Positions 50,701 through 58,398 of a stretch of 64,000 nt of DNA are shown here, one piece after another (the stretch's first letter is position 1; every line of letters starts with the position of its first letter). This stretch comes from SAR86 cluster bacterium AG-422-E19 (GTDB taxonomy: Bacteria > Pseudomonadota > Gammaproteobacteria > Magnimaribacterales > AG-339-G14), in contig QCMR01000002.1 in assembly GCA_003213595.1 (NCBI GenBank), forward strand, positions 1 to 64,000, read 5' to 3'. Under the pieces are notes generated by a model, which was not told where the DNA came from, made no database searches, and saw only the letters and a list, made by a program, of their open reading frames with translations. A program made the translations under genes and the position numbers.

Positions 50701-53700
50701 TGATTACTAGAATCAACATTAGTTTGTGCATCTGGAAAACGACCTCCAAATTTACCATGGACGATTTTGAAAGAATCGTCGTTCATATTGAATTGAATCT
50801 CTAAATTAACCTCAGCATTATTATCGGTCGATTTACCTGATCTCAGGTTATACCAACCAACCGTAAAGATTTTCGTTGCTGAATTCCATAAGGTTCTTAT
50901 GCTGAAGTTGGTTTCACCATTGAAATTTTCAGTATTGTAACCACCAAGCAATGCAAAAATAGAATTGTCAAAAGTTCCATCATTGATATCCCTACCCCAT
51001 TGACTAGGAATATAGGTTCCATCTAACCTATCGTTGGAAGTTCCCCCGCCGCCTTCAAAGTGTTTGGCTTCGTCAAAATAAGACAACGGATAAGCACCTC
51101 TATTGCCACCACTAGCTAGATTGTTTATAGATGCATTGTTATAAGGTTTGGTGGAATCCGTATCCAAAGAAACAAAACCGTTTTCATTAATATGCAAATG
51201 CGTAAAGCTATTACCGAAGTACTTAAAAGATTCAGGCAAAGTAATCGTATGATACTCAGCTTCTCCACCAGTAAAGTTTGTCAGCAATTGTGATTCCCCA
51301 CCGTCGTTTTTACCCAAAGCAAGCAGAGTTTGTGTGCCGGTTCCACTTCCTGAATTGGCGCCATTGTTGTTGGCATTCAACAAGTGATTGCCATTGTGAC
51401 CACTTGATATTGCATTCATGTTCAAGTTCCAATCTTTGACGGTGTAGCCTGAGAAACTACTGCCTGAACCTTCTGTAGTTGCCGTCCAATTAGCATCGAT
51501 GGTAAGTGCGGTGGTTCCACTTCCACAACCTTGACCTGAGTCTAAACACTTGTATTGTGCAATTTCATTATCGCTGGTTCGTTCCTGATCCCATTGGGCG
51601 TTGGCCGAAGACATGGGTGCGTATTGACGCCAGGTTGGATCGCTTGTGCCGCCATTTTGCTTATCAATTGGGAAGGAATATTGAAAGTCCAAAACATCGG
51701 TGTTGTGATCGTTGTAGCCATTGTTATAGGTATTAGTTTTGACATTTGTCCCACCACTTCCGTGGTAACTAGCGAAGCCGTTATCTTCGGGTACTGTCAC
51801 AAGTGGGTTTACAAGTCTATCGCTTAGGATTGTTTCGGTAACAACCCGGTTGCTCACACCGCCCGTGCCACTGGCATCTCGATGAGCTACAGCAGTAAAG
51901 GGATTGGCACCAGTAAAGTCATGCTGCACATTGTTATAACCTCCTGCAAATTTCATAACCAAGTTCTTATCTGGTTCAACATTTTTTGGTGCCAGCGTAA
52001 TGGTTCTTTGAACCGTTGGTTCGTTCGGAATATTTATGCTGATGGTCGCTTGTTTCTGCCCACTCACAGCACCAGTAGCACTATTTACTTCAAAAACGTT
52101 AGGGAAAGGAGCAGTCACTCTTCCATCGGAAGAAACCGCTAAACCGCTGGAGGTGTTATTGCTGCTGCTATAAGTAGTTCCAGCTGGCAATCCTTGTCCT
52201 AAGTTAGCAATGACGAAATCGTCAAACTCACCTGATCCTGTTTCCGTGAAATGATAAGTAATGGAGTTATCATTACTAACGTCTCCATCGACTGACATAA
52301 TTCGTTTCGAAGGCGAACCCGAATCGGTCACAGTGTAAGAGATATCGTTTACATTCAACGTATAAGTCTTGGTTTGAGACTCACCGCTTGCGTGTGCAGT
52401 AATATTAAAGGTATGAGACGTTGCTGTTTCATAATCCAAAGGGTTTATCAAAGTAACTTTTCCGGTAACAGCATTGATGGCAAATTTGTTATCGCCTCCG
52501 GTTAGGGTATAAGAAGTGCTCGAATGCACTGCACTCACTCCGGTACCAAAAATTTCTGTTCCAGTTGAGAGGTTTTCTGCTCTACTGTTCCCCATTGCTA
52601 TAAAATTGTCTGTAAGGCCGACAGCTATATCGGATACAGCCAAAGTAATGTTCTCAGTTACAGTCTCCCCTCCTGAGGAAGCTGTTATGCTAAAAGTATG
52701 TGATGTTGCCGTTTCGTAATCAAGCGCATTGGTAAGAGTTACCTCTCCAGTTGAAGAATTGATTGTGAATTTGTTATCTCCTCCGCTCAAGGAATACGTT
52801 GCGCTCTCAACGCCACTCAATGAAGAATTTAAGATTACAGAACCAACAGCAGTGACTTCTTGCGCTTGGTTACTATTATTTTTGATGGGAATGGCATAGT
52901 CATAACTATAGCCAATAGAAACATCGGATACATTTAACGTAAAGTTTCGAGTTTCGGTCTCACCGCCTGCAGTAACAGTTACGGTAAACTCGTGAGACTC
53001 TTTGGTCTCAAAATCTAAAGGATTGGCTAAAGTAACTTGTCCGGAAGAGGCATCTATTGCGAATTTGTTATCACCGCCAGAGATCGAATAAGTAGGATTA
53101 GCAAAATTTGAAATTGAAGAATTTAAAATGACTGTACCTGTAGCTACTGTTTCCGCTTTACTAGCAGAAATAAGACTGCCACTGTAGCCAGGGGATATAT
53201 CCGTTACGTTAAAAGTAGAACTACGTTCTTTGGTAATGCCTTTGGAGTCGGTTGCAATGACTTTTAAGTTGTAAGAATTTGTTGTCTCATAATCCAAAGC
53301 GCTATTTAGAGTAACCTGACCGGTTGTTTGGTTGATGGCAAATTTATTACCAAAATTGTTTTCCAAAGAGTAAGTCAGATCATCGATATCGGTATCGGTT
53401 CTCGAGGCATTTATCACAACTGTTCCGGTAGCTACAGATTCCGCTAAAGCACAAGAACTTTGACAAGCGGTAGTGAAATCAGGCGCGATGTTTTCCAGAA
53501 CGTCAATTTTTACTGGTACGTCTACCGTTTCTGTTCCTGCAGTAACTTTTACCACCAAGTTGAATGCTTTGCGGTCGGTAGAATCAAAAGCTTTATCCAG
53601 TTTGATTTTCCCGTTTTTATTAATTCGGAAATACTCTTTACCTTCACCAGTGATTTCATAAGTTGGCGTCTCATCTGAGACAGGGTTAATGTCTGCAACG

Positions 53701-55667
53701 ATCGTATTAACAGAAGTTGTTCCTTCGTGATAGTTTGTTGCTCTAACCGAAGACGTAGCAGTCAATTCAGAGACATCGGCAATATTGATAGTGAAAGGAA
53801 CTCTTATGGTTTCCCCTTTTCTATTGGTAACTAAAAGTACCAAGTCGTATTTTTCATTGGTTTCGAAGTCTAGGAAATCTTTGGTTTTAATCTTCCCTCG
53901 GCGGTTTACCTTAAATACTCCAAAGTCGTCTTCCAAGGCATAAGTCATACCCTCGCCTTCTACTGCAGTCGTTGCAACCAAAGTGTTTTTTGGCGAACTC
54001 TCAATAAAAGAATCCGCTCGGACAGATACGTTAGCTGACATTTTCTCTTCGATGGCTTCTTGTTGAACAGTCTCAGCTGTGGTGTCTTGAACTTCTTCGG
54101 TGGTTTCTTCTGCTGGTTCCTCTTCTTCTTGTTCAACTTCAAATAAATCGCTCGCACCCAACTCACCACCGATATCATCGGAAGTAGTCAATTGATCAGG
54201 AGCAACATTTGAACTGTTATCGGAAATACCTGAATCGGTCAAAAGCGAATCTTCATCAATGACAATTTCCGGTTCTTCTTGCTCTGAAACTTCATTGAAT
54301 TCATTATTTAAATCCACTTCACCACTGTCTTCTTGTCCGCCAACATCAGGTGTTCCAGAATCAGCTGCAGGACTATCATCACTGGTTTCAATTTGTGCAC
54401 TGCTCTCATCGCTGGCAGCTCTATCTGAACTGATAGGTTGTTCAGTTTCACCTTCTTCATTTTCTAAAGCGGGTCCCTCTTCTGATTGATCTGCTCCAGA
54501 TGAGTCTTCTTGAGCGCCATCATCGGATGTTTGTTCATCAGACCCCGATTCTTCGGCGGGCGCTTGTTCTTCTTGTTCTTCTGATGATTCACTACCAGAA
54601 TCACCTTCGCTAGATTCGCTGTCTCCAGAATCTTCACTTTGTTCTTCTGTGGATTCTTCTTCTGTGGATTCTTCTTCTGTGGATTCTTCTTCTGTGGATT
54701 CTTCAGATTCTTCAGACTCTTCTTCAGAAGATTCTTCTTCTGACTCTTCAGATTCTTCTTCTGACTCTTCAGATTCTTCAGATTCTTCTTCGGATTCTTC
54801 TTCTTCTGATTCTTCTTCGGACTCTTCTTCTTCGGACTCTTCTTCTTCTGATTCTTCTTCGGATTCTTCTTCGGACTCTTCTTCTTCTGATTCTTCTTCT
54901 TCAGACTCTTCTTCTTCTGATTCTTCTTCCTCTTCCTCAGATTCTTCTTCCGATTCGCTTTCGGATTCTTCTTCCTCTTCTTCCTCGCTACCTTCCAAAC
55001 TTGCTGAATAACTCGCTAAAGCTTCAGCAGTTAAAAGTTCAGGAGTGTCGATATCGTCATATGGATCATTAACCTCAACAACAAAACCATCTTCTGTAAG
55101 TACCGTACGACCATCTTGGTTTTCCAGAGGAATGACTTCCATTTCCTGTCCATAGACAAAAGCAGCTGAGGTTGTCTCTGCATCTGAGTCAACGATGACA
55201 ATCCCACCTCGAATACCAACTGTCGCAACATTGGTGTTAATGGTTGCGGCATTTTTCTTGGTTACTTTTCCCCCAACAAGTCTTAATAGACCAGTCGCCT
55301 GCATTTCAAGAAAACCATCATTGGTCTCAGGGTTGTAAACGAATTTGTCCAATATCACTTTGGAGTTCGGTCCAATGGTAAAAGCCGTTCCATCGACAAG
55401 AATCATTTGCGCTTTACCTTTCTCATCGGTTTCGATGGTTCGGTTTTGAATGATCTTGTAACCCTCTTCAACCAGGCGACGTTCAGCGAACATTCCTGAT
55501 GGATCGTAAAAGTTATCAGTCGTAGTCGTATTTACAGCAGCTGCAACACCAATTTCCTCTTGGGCATAGGCAAGCAGTCCCGCCGAAAATCCCACCAAGG
55601 TGACAAAAAGTTTTAAATTGAATTTTTTGGTACTTTGATGAGATAAAAAGTTATTTTTTATCTTCAT
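47703..55667 (-). CDS. Giant exported FecR-domain/cadherin-repeat protein (2654 residues)
   Basis: A signal peptide ends near residue 35 (SAGLLAYA before QEE). Residues about 65-175 form a FecR domain (GYKIIQNRTIETDEKGKAQ, LVDGTAFTIGPNS, VATVGIRGGI). Residues 226-540 are an acidic Ser/Glu/Asp tract. From about 542 to 1115 lie six cadherin-like repeats of about 85 residues; the last four share GGDNKFAI, G-VTL and LDYET motifs. Residues 1115-2654 are unassigned: Asn/Gly/Ser/Thr-rich, with several cysteine pairs. One part (about 1470-1665, PESFKYFGNSFTHLHINENG) resembles a nidogen-like beta domain. No outer-membrane anchor, LPXTG or RTX repeat is seen. FecR-plus-repeat proteins are probably surface adhesins, but the role is unknown. 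It is divergent from a TetR gene by about 60 bases. Confidence 0.88.
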   Translation of the reverse strand: MKIKNNFLSHQSTKKFNLKLFVTLVGFSAGLLAYAQEEIGVAAAVNTTTTDNFYDPSGMFAERRLVEEGYKIIQNRTIETDEKGKAQMILVDGTAFTIGPNSKVILDKFVYNPETNDGFLEMQATGLLRLVGGKVTKKNAATINTNVATVGIRGGIVIVDSDAETTSAAFVYGQEMEVIPLENQDGRTVLTEDGFVVEVNDPYDDIDTPELLTAEALASYSASLEGSEEEEEEESESESEEESEEEEEESEEEESEEEESEEEESEEESEEESEEEESEEEESEEESEEEESEEESEESEESEEESEESEEESSEEESEESEESTEEESTEEESTEEESTEEQSEDSGDSESSEGDSGSESSEEQEEQAPAEESGSDEQTSDDGAQEDSSGADQSEEGPALENEEGETEQPISSDRAASDESSAQIETSDDSPAADSGTPDVGGQEDSGEVDLNNEFNEVSEQEEPEIVIDEDSLLTDSGISDNSSNVAPDQLTTSDDIGGELGASDLFEVEQEEEEPAEETTEEVQDTTAETVQQEAIEEKMSANVSVRADSFIESSPKNTLVATTAVEGEGMTYALEDDFGVFKVNRRGKIKTKDFLDFETNEKYDLVLLVTNRKGETIRVPFTINIADVSELTATSSVRATNYHEGTTSVNTIVADINPVSDETPTYEITGEGKEYFRINKNGKIKLDKAFDSTDRKAFNLVVKVTAGTETVDVPVKIDVLENIAPDFTTACQSSCALAESVATGTVVINASRTDTDIDDLTYSLENNFGNKFAINQTTGQVTLNSALDYETTNSYNLKVIATDSKGITKERSSTFNVTDISPGYSGSLISASKAETVATGTVILNSSISNFANPTYSISGGDNKFAIDASSGQVTLANPLDFETKESHEFTVTVTAGGETETRNFTLNVSDVSIGYSYDYAIPIKNNSNQAQEVTAVGSVILNSSLSGVESATYSLSGGDNKFTINSSTGEVTLTNALDYETATSHTFSITASSGGETVTENITLAVSDIAVGLTDNFIAMGNSRAENLSTGTEIFGTGVSAVHSSTSYTLTGGDNKFAINAVTGKVTLINPLDYETATSHTFNITAHASGESQTKTYTLNVNDISYTVTDSGSPSKRIMSVDGDVSNDNSITYHFTETGSGEFDDFVIANLGQGLPAGTTYSSSNNTSSGLAVSSDGRVTAPFPNVFEVNSATGAVSGQKQATISINIPNEPTVQRTITLAPKNVEPDKNLVMKFAGGYNNVQHDFTGANPFTAVAHRDASGTGGVSNRVVTETILSDRLVNPLVTVPEDNGFASYHGSGGTNVKTNTYNNGYNDHNTDVLDFQYSFPIDKQNGGTSDPTWRQYAPMSSANAQWDQERTSDNEIAQYKCLDSGQGCGSGTTALTIDANWTATTEGSGSSFSGYTVKDWNLNMNAISSGHNGNHLLNANNNGANSGSGTGTQTLLALGKNDGGESQLLTNFTGGEAEYHTITLPESFKYFGNSFTHLHINENGFVSLDTDSTKPYNNASINNLASGGNRGAYPLSYFDEAKHFEGGGGTSNDRLDGTYIPSQWGRDINDGTFDNSIFALLGGYNTENFNGETNFSIRTLWNSATKIFTVGWYNLRSGKSTDNNAEVNLEIQFNMNDDSFKIVHGKFGGRFPDAQTNVDSSNHNYFTGISKDISCLTATEDISACEGKDYIQLMYFDPYGTNDIDQWSPVQTFQNPDGNNLPSQIDSMYNSYFTTPNTARNGTTYCYVGAGGSSSLSSSCSSTYNSTTARLDVNGRMYDFTPLGSGSTKNVLLPSDVKQSFRSGFQAEFMWMHLDKAPVSLRYNTVAGTQAGGVRSFTSGANNRSGVTGSDTVVAGQVINSTTAQDEIVIAGEVYKETALKDFLNNTKKVVAYAPIPILHTNKYELPQYAGESDVRFRRVHTLMPQFISPDYMESKDNGTDANFDFHQLNDNDYCKTNFNCIVYNTDGSNSFNTLDGSSSTKTEAHIDGMYNYSKKALHQNDHVASERFGNLADSADYVPVGQSLWYQVFNPTGKGVGLFAQLNWSCGTGKPCGEFTANKTGAPHNSQQSLFSVLIVDAGDKSHFDNQGYQQKANGPIVDGKHFWSYKRRDGRTTTTDGAYAGAEKSSQITFGINPIACASGPDNGCFFGDNQSVTAAESFPKAPATAIITTSDPCSSLTGSSVNGFGSMGCDQGINTSTKTMELGVMYSMEANTSNVIGDQKYKTETFYQGIVKQKQYDGSNYVDSINLSGSNSWRTGNNSAANTWTGRFSGHWMTDVDSTQKSMPQYFRSGLTATFDETNDRVKVVATNINIHADPDWNTGTSVGENTWYHAHPSGCNDALTSWTFNSCLPVHPVDAARGSTLQFGDDDNQKDSATFANSAYINKKVFGAILKNESKNIDQSGIGPATFESRNVDNAGAMVTWDTIDEKDKDWLSTCSGFQNSDCADPEPSLEYMTWGIWAMATNDGIEYLSGEQPSAVHMGTWYAGDLLDASDWPVSRTANLAGMAMFSMWKSQTVGGVTTNYNWTEGSRAQGSVVFDGSGNYGVTIHVHDLGRTNCDNGAASGYACSSGSGAYANNWTEGQSMGTITWMASGTNGNPNFSGGDSAAGVAGLGVSTWKYMQGSLYGTASHIEAGAELIYSKQNADNYLQAIGTVILSE
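52330..53440 (-). repeat. Four tandem cadherin-like repeats within the giant gene
   Basis: Four units of about 85 codons follow each other. Each has a variable start (A-E-x-V/L-x-T-G-T), then GGDNKFAI or NKFAI, a G-Q/E/K-VTL strand, and LDYET or LDFET. The last three are closest to each other, as if recently duplicated. Two more divergent copies lie at about 53480-54040. Confidence 0.75.
54640..54990 (-). repeat. Ser/Glu-coding low-complexity tract with 15-bp minisatellite
   Basis: This stretch is built almost only of TCTTC, GATTC and GACTC units and encodes Ser-Glu runs. At 54646-54705 a 15-base unit (TCTGTGGATTCTTCT) is repeated four times head to tail, encoding STEEE. Such tracts change length easily by slippage in multiples of three bases. 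Confidence 0.9.
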
Positions 55668-55728
55668 ATGCTCAATATTAAAGCAAAAACTATTAGAACT
55701 GTCATATTATCTGTACACTGTGTCAGAA

Positions 55729-56364
55729 ATGAGTAAAACCAGAGAAAAGTTGATTGATGCAGCCATCACTTACCTTAATACCGAAGGAAAAGAAAAAATC
55801 AGCGTGAAGAAGCTCATCAAGATTGCAGATGTCGGCTATGGCACCTTTTATAACCATTTTGACAGTGTGGAAGCCATTCAATACGAGGCTCTGAATAAAA
55901 CCGTGAGAAATACTTTGATTGACTTCAAATTAGAAGTTAAAAACGAGAAAGACTACGTTTACATCATCTATTTGGCATTGCTCAGAGGCATCAACTTATT
56001 GGTCAATTCACCTTCAATCCATTGGCTCTTGGAAGATGTGCAAATGGTTATTCAAGTTTTCAAAGAAACCTCTCAGCCCAACATGGAAAATAATTTTTTA
56101 AACGCAGTCAAAGCTAAGCAAATTCAAAATACCACTATCGAAGATTTGCTTGAGTTCAGAACAGCGAGACATTACATGCAATGGGCAGCAATGGGTGCAG
56201 TCCAACAAGTGATTGATGGTGAGTTTACTGAGCGCGAAGCTTTTGAAAAATTATCAAAAAACATAAACGTGATTGATATTCCAGAAGAACAGCGTGATGC
56301 TGTTATCGCACGAATCTTAAGTGAGACCCATCACTGGGAAGTTAAGGATAACGACGATAAATAA
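55729..56364 (+). CDS. TetR-family transcriptional regulator
   Basis: The protein is 211 residues from ATG 55729; a GTG at 55720 would add three. It has a TetR_N helix-turn-helix: TREKLIDAAITYL, KISVKKLIKIADVGYGTFYNHF, then EAIQYEALNK. The C-terminal ligand domain is all-helical without a known subfamily signature, and mentions an aromatic WLLEDVQMV and HYMQWAAMGAVQQVIDGE. It is divergent from the giant gene, so control of that gene and of itself is likely. ACACTGTGT (55715-55723) is a short palindrome at its start and may be part of an operator. No ribosome-binding site is clear; TATTAT (55705-55710) precedes the start. Confidence 0.88.
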   Translation: MSKTREKLIDAAITYLNTEGKEKISVKKLIKIADVGYGTFYNHFDSVEAIQYEALNKTVRNTLIDFKLEVKNEKDYVYIIYLALLRGINLLVNSPSIHWLLEDVQMVIQVFKETSQPNMENNFLNAVKAKQIQNTTIEDLLEFRTARHYMQWAAMGAVQQVIDGEFTEREAFEKLSKNINVIDIPEEQRDAVIARILSETHHWEVKDNDDK

Positions 56365-57022
56365 AATCCGTCGAACCCAAAGAGGAATCAACAAAAGCAA
56401 TTTCTCTTACCAGCTCACCGGTGTCATAATAAATTTTCTCTTGGTAGTTCTTGCCATTGAGAGTGCCAAAGATTTTTATTTCCTCTTCTGAGAAAAAAAG
56501 TTCAGCAGAGATATTTAAGTTGTCTGACTGACGCAAAAATTTTAAAGCTTTATTTACTTCAGGTTTTGTTCCTATGGCGAGCGCCTCTTTCACGTCAGTT
56601 AACACTTCTTCAAAGGTCTCCTCAAGCGTTTCTTTCAGCTCGGTTGAAAAATCTTTCATTTCCACTTGAATGTTGGGTTCTTCAATTTCTGCCTGAGCAA
56701 CCAACCAAGTTCTCAAGTAATTAACCGATAAGGCAATTTCAGCACCACATTGTTCAATGCGATAAAGCTGACTGCGTTCTAGTACAAATGGATAAGCGTA
56801 AACTTCCAATAAACTTAAAAAACCAGTGTCTTGACCAAGAGCTTCGTGAAAAGCCTCGTAGTTAGCGATCCGATCTAATTCCCAAAGACCTTGTAATTTA
56901 TTTTCGTTCACCGGAGTATCGCACTCGCTAAAAACCGCTTTTGGAATTGGTGAAAAAGTGCCATAACGTGCGCCTAATACGATGAGCAAAGATGCAAGAA
57001 AAATGACAAGCCAGCGGGACAT
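56342..57022 (-). CDS. Exported/membrane-anchored protein of unknown function
   Basis: I do not recognise this 226-residue protein. It starts with one hydrophobic helix (WLVIFLASLLIVLGARYG) and then a periplasmic region. Two cysteines (ECDTP and EQCGAE) could pair. The middle is strongly acidic and helical (about 118-165, with ELKETLEETFEEVLTDVKEAL, likely coiled coil), and the end GSTDFIYRRYP is beta-like with the preceding GKNYQEKIYYDTGEL. It overlaps the convergent TetR gene by 23 bases. It may be a periplasmic partner of the giant protein, but this is a guess from position. Confidence 0.6.
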   Translation of the reverse strand: MSRWLVIFLASLLIVLGARYGTFSPIPKAVFSECDTPVNENKLQGLWELDRIANYEAFHEALGQDTGFLSLLEVYAYPFVLERSQLYRIEQCGAEIALSVNYLRTWLVAQAEIEEPNIQVEMKDFSTELKETLEETFEEVLTDVKEALAIGTKPEVNKALKFLRQSDNLNISAELFFSEEEIKIFGTLNGKNYQEKIYYDTGELVREIAFVDSSLGSTDFIYRRYP

Positions 57023-57050
57023 GATTTTTTGATTTTAGCGAGTTTGGTTT

Positions 57051-57096
57051 CCAAGCGCCAACAATACTTTTTCTTCTTGCATTGGTTGGCGTTTGG
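57051..57096. promoter_or_regulatory. Long inverted repeat between divergent genes, before the acyl-CoA dehydrogenase pair
   Basis: CCAAGCGCCAAC (57051-57062) is mirrored by GTTGGCGTTTGG (57085-57096) with one mismatch in 12 and a 22-base spacer. It is not followed by a T-run on either strand, so it is not an obvious terminator. It may be an operator or a 5'-leader hairpin of the dehydrogenase operon at 57151. Confidence 0.5.
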
Positions 57097-57150
57097 GTTA
57101 TTTGGCCTTAGAATATTTATTCGCCATTCAATAAAAGTAAGGAGAAACAA

Positions 57151-58398
57151 ATGGATTTAAATTACGGTGCAGAATACGAAGATTTCCGCAAAGACGTACA
57201 AGCTTTTTGTAAAGAGTATCAGGGTATATCTTTCAAAAGTGAGAGCAACGACAACAATATGTCAGATGCGCTAAACGGTTCTTCTGCAGCTAAAAAATCA
57301 AAAAAAGAGGTCACCCGTTCAGAGTGGCAGCAAATTTTAATTGAAAAAGGCTACATCGCTAGAGCCATTCCTAAAGAATACGGTGGTTATGGCGGTGAAA
57401 CCGATATCATCAAAAGTAGAATCATTGCGACTGAATTTTCCAAAGCCAAAGTGCCAGGCGGTATGGGCGGCCAAGGAATTGATATGTTGGTGCCAACCTT
57501 ACTTGAATGGGGAAGCGAAGAGCAGAAACAAAAATACATTCGCCCTACTTTGCACGGTGAGATGATTTGGTGCCAGGGTTATTCGGAGCCCAATGCCGGA
57601 AGTGATTTAGCTAGCCTGCAAACTAAAGGTGAACTTATTGACGGCAATTGGGTCATCAACGGGCAAAAAATTTGGACCAGTACCGCGCAATACTCTCAAA
57701 TGATGTTCTGTTTGGTCAGAACCGAGCCGCAAGCGCCTAAGCATTCTGGTATCAGTTTCATTTTAATTCCGATGGATACACCGGGTATTGAAATCAGACC
57801 TTTAGTAGATATGACCTTGAAGGCTGGCTTCAATGAAGTTTTCTTTGATGACGTCACCGTCCCAGAAGAGAATATTGTAGCCAAACGTGGTGAAGGTTGG
57901 TCAGTCGCCAATTCCGTCTTAGGTCACGAACGTGGTTCCTTGGCCGATCCAAATGCGACGATGAACAGATTGAACACTTTAATCAACATGATGAAAGAAC
58001 AAACCATTGATGGGAGACGCTTAATAGATATTCCTTCTTATCGCGATCGCTTGATGCAAGTTCAAGGCAAAGTCATGGCCAGTCAAGCGCACTCCTTGAG
58101 ATTGCTTTCTTCGAAAATCAATCCAGGGCAAAACGTCAAACTAGGCGGTATGATTCAAAAATTAGTCGGAACTGAGTTGCGTCATGAGCTTGAAGGTCTT
58201 GCTATCGATGTGCTTGGAGAAATCGGTACTTTGTACGAAGACAGTCCTTATCTAAAAGAAGACGGCTCTTTCCAATTTACTTACATGTATTTCCTCGGTC
58301 TGATTATCGGTGGAGGGACCAATCAAATCCAAAAAAACATCATTTCCGAACGTGGTTTGGGAATGCCAAAAGAACCCAAAGTCACAGAGGCCTCATAA
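57151..58398 (+). CDS. Acyl-CoA dehydrogenase, catalytic subunit of a likely heteromer
   Basis: The 415-residue flavoprotein has the acyl-CoA dehydrogenase signatures WCQGYSEPNAGSDLASL, GQKIWTSTAQYS and the C-terminal GGGTNQIQKNIISERGLG. Glu at the medium-chain position (EGT) is replaced by Gly, but E260 in LGHERGSLA aligns with the catalytic base of isovaleryl-CoA dehydrogenase (Glu in DLERLVLA). It is thus likely active. An insert of low complexity (about 30-54, NDNNMSDALNGSSAAKKSKK) follows the first helix. AAGGAG precedes the ATG. It overlaps the second dehydrogenase gene by one base, the arrangement of heterotetrameric dehydrogenases. Confidence 0.93.
   Translation: MDLNYGAEYEDFRKDVQAFCKEYQGISFKSESNDNNMSDALNGSSAAKKSKKEVTRSEWQQILIEKGYIARAIPKEYGGYGGETDIIKSRIIATEFSKAKVPGGMGGQGIDMLVPTLLEWGSEEQKQKYIRPTLHGEMIWCQGYSEPNAGSDLASLQTKGELIDGNWVINGQKIWTSTAQYSQMMFCLVRTEPQAPKHSGISFILIPMDTPGIEIRPLVDMTLKAGFNEVFFDDVTVPEENIVAKRGEGWSVANSVLGHERGSLADPNATMNRLNTLINMMKEQTIDGRRLIDIPSYRDRLMQVQGKVMASQAHSLRLLSSKINPGQNVKLGGMIQKLVGTELRHELEGLAIDVLGEIGTLYEDSPYLKEDGSFQFTYMYFLGLIIGGGTNQIQKNIISERGLGMPKEPKVTEAS

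Noticed and set aside
51506-51827. Two plus-strand frames opposite the giant gene
   Set aside because: Composition is atypical, neither has a start signal, and the minus-strand frame is continuous through the region.
54649-55011. Plus-strand frame of 120 residues made of Asp/Ser runs
   Set aside because: It is the reverse reading of the Ser/Glu tract of the giant gene; the repeat makes long open frames on both strands.
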